NCBI GenBank assembly: GCA_964352815.1
Contig: CAYGTO010000011.1
Coordinates: 1 to 61,746, forward strand
DNA from: CAYGTO01 sp964352815
GTDB lineage: Bacteria > Pseudomonadota > Alphaproteobacteria > Rickettsiales > UBA3002
Direction of reading: 5' to 3'
DNA length: 61,746 nucleotides
Shown: positions 8,398-16,328 of the stretch, one piece after another
Position numbering within the stretch: the stretch's first letter is position 1
How the letters are laid out: every line of letters begins with the position of its first letter
Program-made: the position numbers and the translations under genes
Notes under the pieces: model-generated
Database searches by the model: none
Told to the model about the DNA's origin: nothing
What the model saw: the letters and a program-made list of their open reading frames with translations, nothing else

Positions 8398-8961
8398 ATG
8401 GGTGAAGCAGCATTACAAACCGGTCAGCAAGACGAAATCATTGAGAAGCTTGTCTCGATTAACCGTGTCGCGAAAGTGGTCAAAGGTGGTCGTCGCTTCG
8501 GTTTCGCGGCTCTGATGGTCGTAGGCGATGGCAAAGGCAAGGTCGGTTATGGTACCGGTAAAGCGAAAGAAGTGCCTGAAGCGGTGAAGAAAGCGACAGA
8601 AGATGCGCGTAAAAGCATGATCAAAGTGCCGCTTAAAGAAGCACGCACGCTGCACCATGACATTAAAGGCCGCTATGGCGCAGGCAATGTGATGCTCCGC
8701 ACCGCGCCTCCGGGTACGGGGATTATTGCGGGTGGCCCGATGCGCGCAATTTTTGAAGCGCTCGGTGTACATGATGTGGTTGCGAAATCAAATGGGACGC
8801 AAAACCCCCACAATATGATCAAAGCGACATTTGATGCGCTGAAGCAGATGAACTCTCCACGCCTCGTGGCAATGCGTCGTGGTAAGAAAGTTGGTGAAAT
8901 CGTGGAGCGCCGCGAGATGGAACTTGGCAGCGCACCTGCCCCGGTAACTGAAGAAGAGTAG
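8398..8961 (+). CDS. rpsE: 30S ribosomal protein S5
   Basis: S5 helps form the mRNA entry site and affects fidelity; mutations in its loop give spectinomycin resistance. The N-terminal dsRBD-like part has RVAKVVKGGRRFGFAALMVVGDG, and the C-terminal part has PPGTGIIAGGPMRAIFEALGV. At 187 residues it is about 20 longer than E. coli S5, from short tails at both ends. Confidence 0.98.
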   Translation: MGEAALQTGQQDEIIEKLVSINRVAKVVKGGRRFGFAALMVVGDGKGKVGYGTGKAKEVPEAVKKATEDARKSMIKVPLKEARTLHHDIKGRYGAGNVMLRTAPPGTGIIAGGPMRAIFEALGVHDVVAKSNGTQNPHNMIKATFDALKQMNSPRLVAMRRGKKVGEIVERREMELGSAPAPVTEEE

Positions 8962-8970
8962 AGAGCAGTC

Positions 8971-9165
8971 ATGGCAAAAAAGACCGTTACGATAAAGCAG
9001 ATTAAGAGCCCGATCGGCCGTCCAAAGGACCAGCGTGCGACGTTGGTGGGCCTCAAGCTCAATAAAATGCATAGAGTCGCGACGCTGGAAGACACGCCAG
9101 CAGTCCGCGGCATGATCAATAAGGTCAGCCACTTGGTGGAAGTCCTCGATTCAAACGCAGCATAG
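8971..9165 (+). CDS. rpmD: 50S ribosomal protein L30
   Basis: L30 is a small 50S protein found in many but not all bacteria. The 64-residue product contains the diagnostic KSPIGRPKDQRATLVGLKLNKM and ends in MINKVSHLVEV. Normal position between S5 and L15. Confidence 0.97.
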   Translation: MAKKTVTIKQIKSPIGRPKDQRATLVGLKLNKMHRVATLEDTPAVRGMINKVSHLVEVLDSNAA

Positions 9166-9178
9166 GCTGGAGAGCATC

Positions 9179-9655
9179 ATGGAATTAAACGAGTTACAAA
9201 ATAATCAAGGCGCGACGAAAAACCGTATCCGCGTGGGTCGCGGCATTGGTTCGGGCAAAGGCAAGACATGTGGCCGTGGTCACAAAGGTCAGAAGTCCCG
9301 CTCAGGTGTGAGCATTAGCTGGTTCGAAGGCGGCCAAATGCCGATTTATCGCCGCCTACCCAAGCGTGGTTTCAATAATCCAACGCGCAAGCAGTTTGCG
9401 GTGATCAACCTTTCAGATCTTCAGCGTCTTACAGATAGCAAGAAAATCGATGCATCGAAGCCCGTGGATGAAGCAGTGTTGATCGACGCTGGAGTTCAGC
9501 TTAAAGGGATGGACGGCATCAAGCTTCTTTCTCGCGGTGAGCTGAAGGCAAAAATCAATCTTACGGTTGCAAAAGCATCTCAAAAAGCGCAAGACGCCGT
9601 GAAAAAAGCGGGCGGTTCTGTCACGCTTACTAGCCAAGAAAACGCTGCAGCATAA
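9179..9655 (+). CDS. rplO: 50S ribosomal protein L15
   Basis: L15 is a late-assembly 50S protein. Its glycine-rich basic N-terminal part is clear (RVGRGIGSGKGKTCGRGHKGQKSR), followed by FEGGQMPIYRRLPKRGF. The 158-residue length is typical for Alphaproteobacteria. The next gene is secY, as usual. Confidence 0.98.
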   Translation: MELNELQNNQGATKNRIRVGRGIGSGKGKTCGRGHKGQKSRSGVSISWFEGGQMPIYRRLPKRGFNNPTRKQFAVINLSDLQRLTDSKKIDASKPVDEAVLIDAGVQLKGMDGIKLLSRGELKAKINLTVAKASQKAQDAVKKAGGSVTLTSQENAAA

Positions 9656-9701
9656 CACGTCCATCAAGGGACGATCACAGGGGTAAGAGGAATCACACGC
9701 C

Positions 9702-11048
9702 ATGACATCTGCGGCGGAACGTTTAGCTCAAAATATGGATATTTCCGTCTTTGGCCGTGCCAAAGAGCTTCAGCAACGGATTCTATTTGTTCTGGGCGCG
9801 CTGATTATTTACCGCGTCGGCACCTATATTCCGATCCCTGGCGTTGACCCGATTGTTCTTCAGCAGCTCTTTGAGCAGCAATCTGGTGGAATCCTTGGTG
9901 TCTTCAATATGTTCTCAGGCGGCGCACTTGGCCGAATGACTATTTTTGCCCTTGCGGTGATGCCCTACATTTCTGCATCCATCATCATGCAGCTTGCGAC
10001 GGTCATCGTGCCGCACATTGCTCAGCTCAAGAAAGAGGGCGAGGCAGGGCGCAAGAAAATCAACGAATATACGCGCTATGGCACCGTATTGCTCTCGATT
10101 ATGCAGTCGTACGGGATCGCGGTGGGTCTCGAAGGGCAGACAGCGAATGGTGCTTCTGCGGTGATTGACCCAGGCATGTTCTTCCGTTTCACCACGGTGG
10201 TGACCTTGACGGGCGGGACCTTATTCCTGATGTGGCTGGGTGAGCAGATCACCGCGCGCGGCATTGGCCAAGGCATCTCACTGATCATTTTCGCCGGAAT
10301 CGTGGCCGAATTTCCTTCGGCGATTGCGGGGACGTTCGAGCTGGGTCGTACGGGCGTGATCTCGACGCCGATTCTCGTGTTGATCCTCTTATTCGCGTTC
10401 GGCCTCATCGCGATGATCGTCTTTTTCGAGCGTGCGCAGCGGCGTATTCGCGTGCAATATCCGAAGCGCCAAGTGGGCAATAAAATGTATGGCGGTGATG
10501 CCAACCATTTGCCGCTTAAGCTAAACACGGCTGGGGTGATTCCGCCGATCTTTGCGAGCTCGATTCTTCTCTTCCCACTGACGATTGCGAATTTTAACCG
10601 TGATGGCGGCCCAGAGTGGCTGCAAACCGTGTCAGCCTATCTTGGCCATGGTCAGCCGCTCTATATTGGCCTATATGTTGCGATCATCATGTTCTTCTGT
10701 TTCTTCTACACAGCGGTGGTGTTCAACCCAGAAGAAACGGCGGATAATCTACGCAAGAATGGCGGCTTTGTTGCCGGAATTCGCCCAGGCAAGCACACGG
10801 CAGAATATCTCGATTACGTCCTCACGCGTTTGACGGCCGTGGGCGCGGTGTATCTCGCCTTTGTATGCGTGGTGCCGGAGATCTTTATCGCGAAATACGG
10901 GATTCCATTCTATCTTGGCGGAACGAGCCTTCTGATCGTCGTGAACGTTCTCATGGATTTTGTCGGCCAGGTGCAGTCACATCTTTTCGCGCATCAATAT
11001 GAAGGGTTGATCAAGAAAGCCAAGCTGCGCGGCGGAAAAAAACGCTAG
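9702..11048 (+). CDS. secY: Protein translocase subunit SecY
   Basis: SecY forms the membrane channel for Sec-dependent export with SecE and SecG. The 448-residue product has ten hydrophobic segments. Family motifs include YRVGTYIPIPGV in the first transmembrane region, MPYISASIIMQL, ARGIGQGISL and, near the end, the VGQVQSHLFAHQYEGLIKKA segment of TM10 and the C-tail. AAGAGG lies in the leader. It directly follows rplO in the spc operon. Confidence 0.98.
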   Translation: MTSAAERLAQNMDISVFGRAKELQQRILFVLGALIIYRVGTYIPIPGVDPIVLQQLFEQQSGGILGVFNMFSGGALGRMTIFALAVMPYISASIIMQLATVIVPHIAQLKKEGEAGRKKINEYTRYGTVLLSIMQSYGIAVGLEGQTANGASAVIDPGMFFRFTTVVTLTGGTLFLMWLGEQITARGIGQGISLIIFAGIVAEFPSAIAGTFELGRTGVISTPILVLILLFAFGLIAMIVFFERAQRRIRVQYPKRQVGNKMYGGDANHLPLKLNTAGVIPPIFASSILLFPLTIANFNRDGGPEWLQTVSAYLGHGQPLYIGLYVAIIMFFCFFYTAVVFNPEETADNLRKNGGFVAGIRPGKHTAEYLDYVLTRLTAVGAVYLAFVCVVPEIFIAKYGIPFYLGGTSLLIVVNVLMDFVGQVQSHLFAHQYEGLIKKAKLRGGKKR

Positions 11049-11124
11049 TCAATCCGGCAAAAGCTGCTTACTATCAATCCTCAAGATCGCTAATGAGCGC
11101 GGCGGACACTAAGAGGAGCAACTT

Positions 11125-11790
11125 ATGCATATCATTCTACTCGGCCCTCCCGGCGCAGGTAAGGGCACACAATCTGACTATATTCGCGACAGCTACGGCC
11201 TAGCCAAGCTTGCCACCGGCGATATGCTGCGTGAGGCGGTGGCGTCAGGCTCAGAGCTTGGCCAGAAAGCCAAAGCGATTATGGAATCAGGTGGCCTGGT
11301 ATCGGATGATATTATGATTGGCATGATTCGCGACAAGCTTGCCTCAGTGGAATGCCGCAAAGGCGCGATTCTCGATGGGTTTCCCCGCACGACAGCGCAG
11401 GCTGAAGCGCTTGATGTGATGATGGCAGAAGAAAAGCGCAAACTTGATTATGTGATTGAGCTGAAAGTCGATGACCAAGCGCTCATCGAGCGTATTTGCG
11501 GCCGGTTTGCTTGTGCGAAATGTGGCGCGGGCTATCACGACACGTTCAAGCAGCCGAAAGTCGAAGGGGTGTGCGATTGTTGCGGAAGCACCGAATTCTC
11601 ACGCCGCAAGGACGATAATGAATCGACGGTGGCGAATCGGCTCGAGCAATATCATGAAATGACCGCGCCATTGCTCCCCTATTATGAAGCGAAAGGTATC
11701 CTCCGCCAGGTCGATGGCATGGCCGCGATCGACGCGGTGACTGCAGAGTTGACCTCGATTATCGGTGCGCCCGAAAAGAAAACGGCGTAA
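11125..11790 (+). CDS. adk: Adenylate kinase (zinc-binding LID type)
   Basis: Adenylate kinase interconverts ATP and AMP with two ADP in the cytoplasm. The P-loop is GPPGAGKGTQ at residues 7-16, and DGFPRT is in the NMP region. The LID carries two Cys pairs (CAKC and CDCC), the zinc-type LID common in Gram-positives and present in some Proteobacteria. At 221 residues it is the long form. AGAGGAG precedes the ATG. Placement after secY is normal in Alphaproteobacteria. Confidence 0.97.
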   Translation: MHIILLGPPGAGKGTQSDYIRDSYGLAKLATGDMLREAVASGSELGQKAKAIMESGGLVSDDIMIGMIRDKLASVECRKGAILDGFPRTTAQAEALDVMMAEEKRKLDYVIELKVDDQALIERICGRFACAKCGAGYHDTFKQPKVEGVCDCCGSTEFSRRKDDNESTVANRLEQYHEMTAPLLPYYEAKGILRQVDGMAAIDAVTAELTSIIGAPEKKTA

Positions 11791-11815
11791 GCACGGTTTT
11801 TGTGCAAATTAGGCG

Positions 11816-11843
11816 TTGACAGGCATTAAAACCCGCCTATAGT
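11816..11843 (+). promoter_or_regulatory. Promoter for rpsM-rpsK-rpoA-rplQ
   Basis: A perfect -35 hexamer TTGACA (11816-11821) and a near-consensus -10 TATAGT (11838-11843) are separated by 16 bp, about 40 bp before rpsM. This suggests that the alpha operon has its own start in addition to read-through from the spc genes. Identified by consensus only. Confidence 0.7.
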
Positions 11844-11884
11844 GCCGATTCATTTGAATATAGCTAACTAACAAGGGGTGTAGC

Positions 11885-12253
11885 ATGGCTCGTATCGCCG
11901 GCGTCAATATTCCTTCCGGCAAACGCCTGGAAACTGCATTGACCTATGTGCACGGCATTGGCCGCGCAAAATCCAAAGAAATTATCGAAAAAGCGGGGCT
12001 AGACGGCACTGCGCGCGTGCATACGATTGGTGAGCAGGATGTAATCCGCTTGCGTGAGATCGTTGACGCAGATTACACGGTAGAGGGTGACCTTCGCCGT
12101 GAGGTCAGCATGAACATTAAGCGTTTGATGGATCTCGGCTGCTACCGTGGCCTTCGCCATCGCCGCCGCCTGCCGGTCCGTGGTCAGCGTACGCACACGA
12201 ATGCGCGTACACGTAAAGGGAAAGCCGTGCCTATCGCCGGTAAGAAGAAGTAA
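11885..12253 (+). CDS. rpsM: 30S ribosomal protein S13
   Basis: S13 forms bridges with the 50S subunit and contacts tRNA in the P site. The 122-residue product begins ARIAGVNIPSGKRLETALTYVHGIG and has the C-terminal RGLRHRRRLPVRGQRTHTNART block. AAGGGGTG lies upstream. It opens the alpha operon; rpsD, which follows rpsK in enterobacteria, is absent here, as is usual in Alphaproteobacteria. Confidence 0.98.
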   Translation: MARIAGVNIPSGKRLETALTYVHGIGRAKSKEIIEKAGLDGTARVHTIGEQDVIRLREIVDADYTVEGDLRREVSMNIKRLMDLGCYRGLRHRRRLPVRGQRTHTNARTRKGKAVPIAGKKK

Positions 12254-12263
12254 GGGGTGAGTC

Positions 12264-12659
12264 ATGGCTGGAAAAGAAACAAAAGTTACGAAGAAAAAAG
12301 ATAAAAAGAAGAATATTGTCAGCGGTATCGCGCACATCAATTCCTCTTTCAACAACACCATCATCACCATCACCGACGCGTTCGGTAATGCGGTGTCATG
12401 GTCATCTGCGGGTGCGATGGGCTTTAAGGGCTCACGTAAGTCGACGCCTTACGCGGCACAGGTTGCTGCGGAAGATGCAGGTCGCAAGGCGCTTGAACAT
12501 GGGATGAAGAATTTGGAAGTGCGTGTGAAGGGCCCTGGCTCTGGGCGTGAATCAGCGCTTCGTGCGCTGCAAGGTATTGGCTACACGATCACGGTGATTC
12601 GTGATGTGACCCCAATCCCGCATAATGGCTGCCGCCCACCGAAGCGCCGCCGCGTGTAA
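12264..12659 (+). CDS. rpsK: 30S ribosomal protein S11
   Basis: S11 is on the platform next to the mRNA exit. The 131-residue product has a basic N-terminal tail followed by GIAHINSSFNNTIITITD, and ends GPGSGRESALRALQ...DVTPIPHNGCRPPKRRRV, almost invariant in S11. Confidence 0.99.
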   Translation: MAGKETKVTKKKDKKKNIVSGIAHINSSFNNTIITITDAFGNAVSWSSAGAMGFKGSRKSTPYAAQVAAEDAGRKALEHGMKNLEVRVKGPGSGRESALRALQGIGYTITVIRDVTPIPHNGCRPPKRRRV

Positions 12660-12704
12660 TTGAATAGATAACCATCGCTAACTGAGGAAAAGGAAGTCAC
12701 ACCT

Positions 12705-13730
12705 ATGGCAAATGTTCTCAACAAAAACTGGCAGGATTTGATCAAACCAAGCAAGATCGATGTAAAGCCGCTCACCACTGACGGTAAGCGTGCGACCATC
12801 ATGGCAGAACCGCTTGAGCGCGGGTTTGGTTTGACCATGGGTGTTGCCCTGCGTCGCATTTTGCTTTCATCGCTTCAAGGTGCTGCGGTGACGGCGATTA
12901 AGGTCGACAATGTACTGCACGAGTTCACGACCATTTCGGGTGTGCGTGAAGATGTAACAACGTTGATCTTGAATGTGAAAGATTTGAAATTGCGCGCGCA
13001 CTCAATTGACAAAAAGAAAATGCATTTAAGCGTGAATCAACCTGGCCCTGTGACGGCGGGTATGATCGTGACCGATTCCGATGTCGATATCATCAATAAA
13101 GATTTGGTGCTGTGTCACCTTGATAAAGACGCGACGCTGAACATTGAGTTTACGGTTGAAGTGGGTAAGGGCTATGTCCCTGCATCGCAAAACCAGTCAG
13201 ACGATGCACCGATTGGCTTGATCCCGATCGATGCCTTGTTCAGCCCAGTGGAGCGCGTCTCTTACCGCGTAGAGAACGCGCGTGTAGGTCAGCGTACCGA
13301 CTATGATAAGCTGATCATGGAAATTGAATGTGATGGTTCCATCCTTCCGGAAGATGCGGTAGCGCTTGCCGCGCGCATCATGAATGATCAGCTTCGCCTG
13401 TTCATCAACTTCGAAGATATTCCAGAAACCACAGAAGTGGCGCAGCAAGAAGAGCTTGCCTTCAGCCCATACCTTCTCAAGAAAGTGGAAGAGCTGGAAT
13501 TGTCTGTCCGTTCAGCCAACTGCTTGAAGAACGACAACATTGTCTACATTGGTGATCTGGTCCAGAAGAGCGAGAGTGAAATGCTCAAAACGCCAAACTT
13601 TGGCCGTAAGTCACTCAATGAAATTAAAGAAGTGCTCAACAATATGGGCTTGCGTTTCGGTATGGATGTCCTTGAATGGCCACCAGAAAATATCGAAGAT
13701 CTAGCGCGTCGCTTTGAAGACCCATTCTAA
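12705..13730 (+). CDS. rpoA: DNA-directed RNA polymerase subunit alpha
   Basis: The alpha subunit dimer nucleates RNA polymerase assembly. The N-terminal domain shows EPLERGFGLTMGVALRRILLSSL, and the C-terminal domain, which contacts UP elements and activators, has ELSVRSANCLKNDNIVYIGDL and GRKSLNEIKEVL. At 341 residues it is close to the usual 330-340. Confidence 0.99.
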   Translation: MANVLNKNWQDLIKPSKIDVKPLTTDGKRATIMAEPLERGFGLTMGVALRRILLSSLQGAAVTAIKVDNVLHEFTTISGVREDVTTLILNVKDLKLRAHSIDKKKMHLSVNQPGPVTAGMIVTDSDVDIINKDLVLCHLDKDATLNIEFTVEVGKGYVPASQNQSDDAPIGLIPIDALFSPVERVSYRVENARVGQRTDYDKLIMEIECDGSILPEDAVALAARIMNDQLRLFINFEDIPETTEVAQQEELAFSPYLLKKVEELELSVRSANCLKNDNIVYIGDLVQKSESEMLKTPNFGRKSLNEIKEVLNNMGLRFGMDVLEWPPENIEDLARRFEDPF

Positions 13731-13757
13731 GCATTAGAGCAAAACCAGGAGAGTGTC

Positions 13758-14222
13758 ATGAGACATGGAATGAAAGGGCGCAAGCTCAATAGAACATCAA
13801 CGCACCGTAAGGCGATGTTTCAGAATTTGGCCAATGCGCTGATCAAGCATGAGCAGATTTTCACGACGCTGCCCAAAGCGAAAGATCTGCGTCCGATCGT
13901 CGAAAAATACATCACGCTTGCGCGCCGCGGTGATTTGCATGCGCGTCGCCAGCTGATCGCGAAACTGCGTGATGAGAAAATGGCCGATAAGCTGATGTCT
14001 GTACTGGCAGAGCGCTATAAAGACCGCCCAGGTGGCTATACGCGTGTTCTGAAAGCCGGATTCCGCTTTGGTGATAATGCACCGATGGCGATGATTGAAT
14101 TGATCGATCGTGATCCTTCTGCGCGTGGTCAAGATTCTGGCCCAGTCGATGAACACGAACATGATCACCATCATCATGACCACGACCATGATCATGAAGA
14201 AAAAAAGCACGCTACAGCATAA
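13758..14222 (+). CDS. rplQ: 50S ribosomal protein L17 with histidine-rich tail
   Basis: The core (residues 1 to about 125) is standard L17: MRHGMKGRKLNRTSTHRKAMFQNLANALIKHE, then TLPKAKDLRPIVEKYITLA and GGYTRVLKAGFRFGDNAPMAMIEL. The protein then continues for some 30 residues into a tail made mostly of His, Asp and Glu (DEHEHDHHHHDHDHDHEEKK). Such a tail could bind Zn, Ni or Co ions, which is inference. It is the last gene of the operon and is followed by a strong terminator. Confidence 0.97.
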   Translation: MRHGMKGRKLNRTSTHRKAMFQNLANALIKHEQIFTTLPKAKDLRPIVEKYITLARRGDLHARRQLIAKLRDEKMADKLMSVLAERYKDRPGGYTRVLKAGFRFGDNAPMAMIELIDRDPSARGQDSGPVDEHEHDHHHHDHDHDHEEKKHATA

Positions 14223-14241
14223 TCTCGCGTGGCTAGATAAG

Positions 14242-14269
14242 AAAAAGGGTGGCAGTGCCACCCTTTTTT
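14242..14269 (+). terminator. Rho-independent terminator after rplQ
   Basis: GGGTGGC...GCCACCC forms a GC-rich stem flanked by an A-run and followed by T6. It sits 20 bp after the rplQ stop and closes the ribosomal operon just before crcB. The A-rich left flank could let it work in both directions. Confidence 0.88.
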
Positions 14270-14281
14270 GATGGAGGCATC

Positions 14282-14653
14282 ATGACCTATCTCTATATCG
14301 CTATTGGCGGCGCGGCAGGTGCGGTGATGCGCTATCTTATTAGCAGCCAGACCGACCGGCTGTTCACGCAGCCCTTTCCCTACGGCACGCTCGCAGTCAA
14401 TCTGATCGGCGCGCTGGCGATGGGCGTATTGATCGGGGTCATGTCGAAACTATTGAAAGACCATGCGCTGTGGCACCCGCTGCTCGCCATTGGCTTCCTC
14501 GGCGGATTCACTACCTTCTCGACTTTCGCCCTTGATGCCGTGACCTTGGCGACACGCCAGGAAATACTGTCGATGGGGCTGTATGTGTTTGTCTCGGTGG
14601 CCGGTTCGATCGCCGCGTTGATTGCGGGGATGGGCATCATGCGGATGGTATAG
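14282..14653 (+). CDS. crcB: Fluoride efflux channel CrcB/Fluc
   Basis: CrcB forms a dual-topology dimeric fluoride channel in the inner membrane that protects against fluoride. The 123-residue product has four hydrophobic segments, the N-terminal GGAAGAVMRY motif and the core GGFTTFSTFALD motif. An upstream in-frame GTG lies within the rplQ terminator. The ATG at 14282, preceded by GGAGG, is the better start. No fluoride riboswitch fits in the short space after the terminator. Confidence 0.93.
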   Translation: MTYLYIAIGGAAGAVMRYLISSQTDRLFTQPFPYGTLAVNLIGALAMGVLIGVMSKLLKDHALWHPLLAIGFLGGFTTFSTFALDAVTLATRQEILSMGLYVFVSVAGSIAALIAGMGIMRMV

Positions 14654-14654
14654 A

Positions 14655-14727
14655 ATGTCATCCCGTGGCTTGACCACGGGATCTCTAACGTTCATACAGT
14701 CATTCCGCGATCAAGTCGCGGAATGAC
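14655..14727 (+). repeat. Pair of dispersed palindromes
   Basis: Two adjacent palindromes: GTCATCCCGTGG...CCACGGGATC (14655-14683) and GTCATTCCGCGA...TCGCGGAATGAC (14699-14727). They share the GTCATYCC/GGRATGAC ends seen at 19303, 30991 and 31441. They lie between crcB and a pseudouridine synthase gene and could also act as terminators. The second covers an upstream ATG of the following ORF, which is why that start was rejected. Confidence 0.8.
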
Positions 14728-14740
14728 GAAAGAGAAACCT

Positions 14741-15679
14741 ATGCAAATTCAATCAGTGACACCCGACCAAGACGGCATGCGGCTTGACCGTTTTCTCAAG
14801 CTCTATGTGCCGAACCTGCCTTACGGCCTGATGCAGAAGCATCTCCGCCGCGGGATTATTCGTATTGATGGCGCGAAAGCCAAGAGCGATGCCCGGCTTG
14901 AAGCGGGTCAAGAGGTACGCTTCCCTGAATATGATGACATTGATGCCAGCGCTGCGCCGTCGCAATCCAAACGCCTTTCTGATTCCGACCGGAAGTTTAT
15001 TCAGCAACGCGTTCTGTACGAAAATGATGCGGTGATCGCGATCAATAAGCCGGCGGGGTTGGCGGTGCAGGGCGGCAGTAAGATTAAGGAGTGTGTGGAG
15101 GATTATACCCCTGCCTTGCAAGGTGCGTATGACGATCCGCCGCGGCTGGTGCATCGGCTGGATAAGGATACGAGCGGCGTGCTGTTGCTCGCGCGCACCC
15201 GCAGCGCGGCGCAGGAATTGACTGCAGCCTTTAAGCAGAAAACCACGCAGAAAACCTATCTCGCCATTACGGCCGGCGTTCCCGAACATCCGCAAGGCAC
15301 GATCAAAGCGCCGCTGATCAAGCGCCTGATGTCTGGGGAAGAGAAAATGGCCGTCGTAGGCGAGGGCGAGAAGGGCGAGTATGCCGAGACGGATTATGAA
15401 GTACTCGACACGCTGGGCGAAGGCGCGGCGCTGCTGCGCCTATCACCGATTACCGGCCGGACGCACCAGCTGCGCGTGCATTGCCAGCTTATGGGCTGCC
15501 CGATCCTGGGCGATCCGAAATATGATGGGCAGAGCGAGTTGATTGAGGATATGGGGCTGGCGAATCAGCTGCATTTACACGCACAGCGCATCGCAATTGA
15601 GGCGATGGCGATTGACATTGAGGCGCCGCTGCCGAAACATATGAAACATACCATCCATCAGCTAGGCTTTGTGTTATGA
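14741..15679 (+). CDS. RluC/RluD-family 23S rRNA pseudouridine synthase
   Basis: This enzyme converts specific uridines in 23S rRNA to pseudouridine. An N-terminal S4 RNA-binding domain (residues about 12-70) is followed by the RluA-type catalytic domain with RLVHRLDKDTSGVLLLAR, whose Asp is the catalytic nucleophile, and GRTHQLRVH further on. The ATG at 14741 gives 312 residues. An ATG 18 bases earlier lies in the palindrome. Its TGA overlaps the next start (ATGA). Most like RluC, but the exact target uridines cannot be read from sequence. Confidence 0.9.
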   Translation: MQIQSVTPDQDGMRLDRFLKLYVPNLPYGLMQKHLRRGIIRIDGAKAKSDARLEAGQEVRFPEYDDIDASAAPSQSKRLSDSDRKFIQQRVLYENDAVIAINKPAGLAVQGGSKIKECVEDYTPALQGAYDDPPRLVHRLDKDTSGVLLLARTRSAAQELTAAFKQKTTQKTYLAITAGVPEHPQGTIKAPLIKRLMSGEEKMAVVGEGEKGEYAETDYEVLDTLGEGAALLRLSPITGRTHQLRVHCQLMGCPILGDPKYDGQSELIEDMGLANQLHLHAQRIAIEAMAIDIEAPLPKHMKHTIHQLGFVL

Positions 15680-16257
15680 AACTCGAAAAAGACATTTCCA
15701 TCGATACGCTGCTGGCCGAAACCAAGCGTTATGCTGAGACGGATATGCTGTGCTATCGCTCACCGGAAGACTCGCTCGCGGCGGAACAACGTCGCCTGTG
15801 GGATCCGATTGCCGCCTGGGCGGAACAGCGCTATGACATTCGCCTGGTGTTGACCGAAGGGCTGATGCCGGTGGCGCAAAAGAGGGAGACATTAGAAGTG
15901 CTACATGCTGAGGTCGACGCATTACGTCACCCTCGAGTTGGCCAAGCCGATCTCGGGGATCTAGCTCCATTAGATTCCCGACACTCGCGAGGCTTCCCCC
16001 TTCGCCAAGGCTTCGGAGGACATGCGGCCCGGAATGATGAGCATATTCGGAATGTTGCCAAACTTACCAAGCTGCTCGGCTCACTGATCGTCGCGCTGGC
16101 CGTTTACCACAAGGCCATTACCATCGACCAGGCCATCGAGGCGTCCTTCCTCGAAGAAACCCACCAGGCCGGCCTATGGGGCGAAGATGAGGAGGCGAAA
16201 GCTAAACGCGAGGCCAAAATGGCGGAAGTGCGGGAGGCGGCTACGTTGTTGGGATAA
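15676..16257 (+). CDS. ATP12-type F1-ATPase assembly factor, short N-terminus, with in-frame insertion
   Basis: ATP12 proteins chaperone the F1 alpha subunit during ATP synthase assembly. Family blocks are visible: YAETDMLCYR at 19-28, LWDPIAAWAEQRYDIRLVLTEG at 41-62, MPVAQ, then LLGSLIVALAVYH and GLWGEDEEA towards the end. Two oddities stand out. The first roughly 90-100 residues usual for the family are absent; the gene starts at an ATGA overlap with the pseudouridine synthase. About 41 residues (84-124) with no match to the family are inserted just before the conserved LLGSL helix (see the repeat entry). The protein may be impaired or a natural short form. Confidence 0.75.
   Translation: MKLEKDISIDTLLAETKRYAETDMLCYRSPEDSLAAEQRRLWDPIAAWAEQRYDIRLVLTEGLMPVAQKRETLEVLHAEVDALRHPRVGQADLGDLAPLDSRHSRGFPLRQGFGGHAARNDEHIRNVAKLTKLLGSLIVALAVYHKAITIDQAIEASFLEETHQAGLWGEDEEAKAKREAKMAEVREAATLLG
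15925..16047 (+). repeat. Palindromic element inserted in frame in the ATP12 gene
   Basis: The 123 bp hold two palindrome-like units: GTCACCCTCGAG...CTCGGGGATC, then GATTCCCGAC...CGGCCCGGAATGA. The ends resemble those of the intergenic palindromes in this window. The length is a multiple of three and the frame stays open. The encoded peptide includes a PLRQGFGGHAARND-like stretch of the kind such repeats give when translated. Boundaries were set by comparison with remembered ATP12 sequence and are approximate. Confidence 0.7.
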
Positions 16258-16328
16258 GCGATATTCCGATTGCCCTATGTGCAGAAACTGCTACATTCCA
16301 GTGCTTTAAAAACAACCCTAGAGGATGT

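Noticed and set aside
11791..12700. Missing rpmJ and rpsD as evidence of gene loss
   Set aside because: In Alphaproteobacteria these genes are usually located elsewhere, so their absence from this operon is normal.
14223..14281. Fluoride riboswitch before crcB
   Set aside because: The space is taken up by the rplQ terminator and the crcB ribosome site; the conserved GGNGAT...CCGCC elements are absent.
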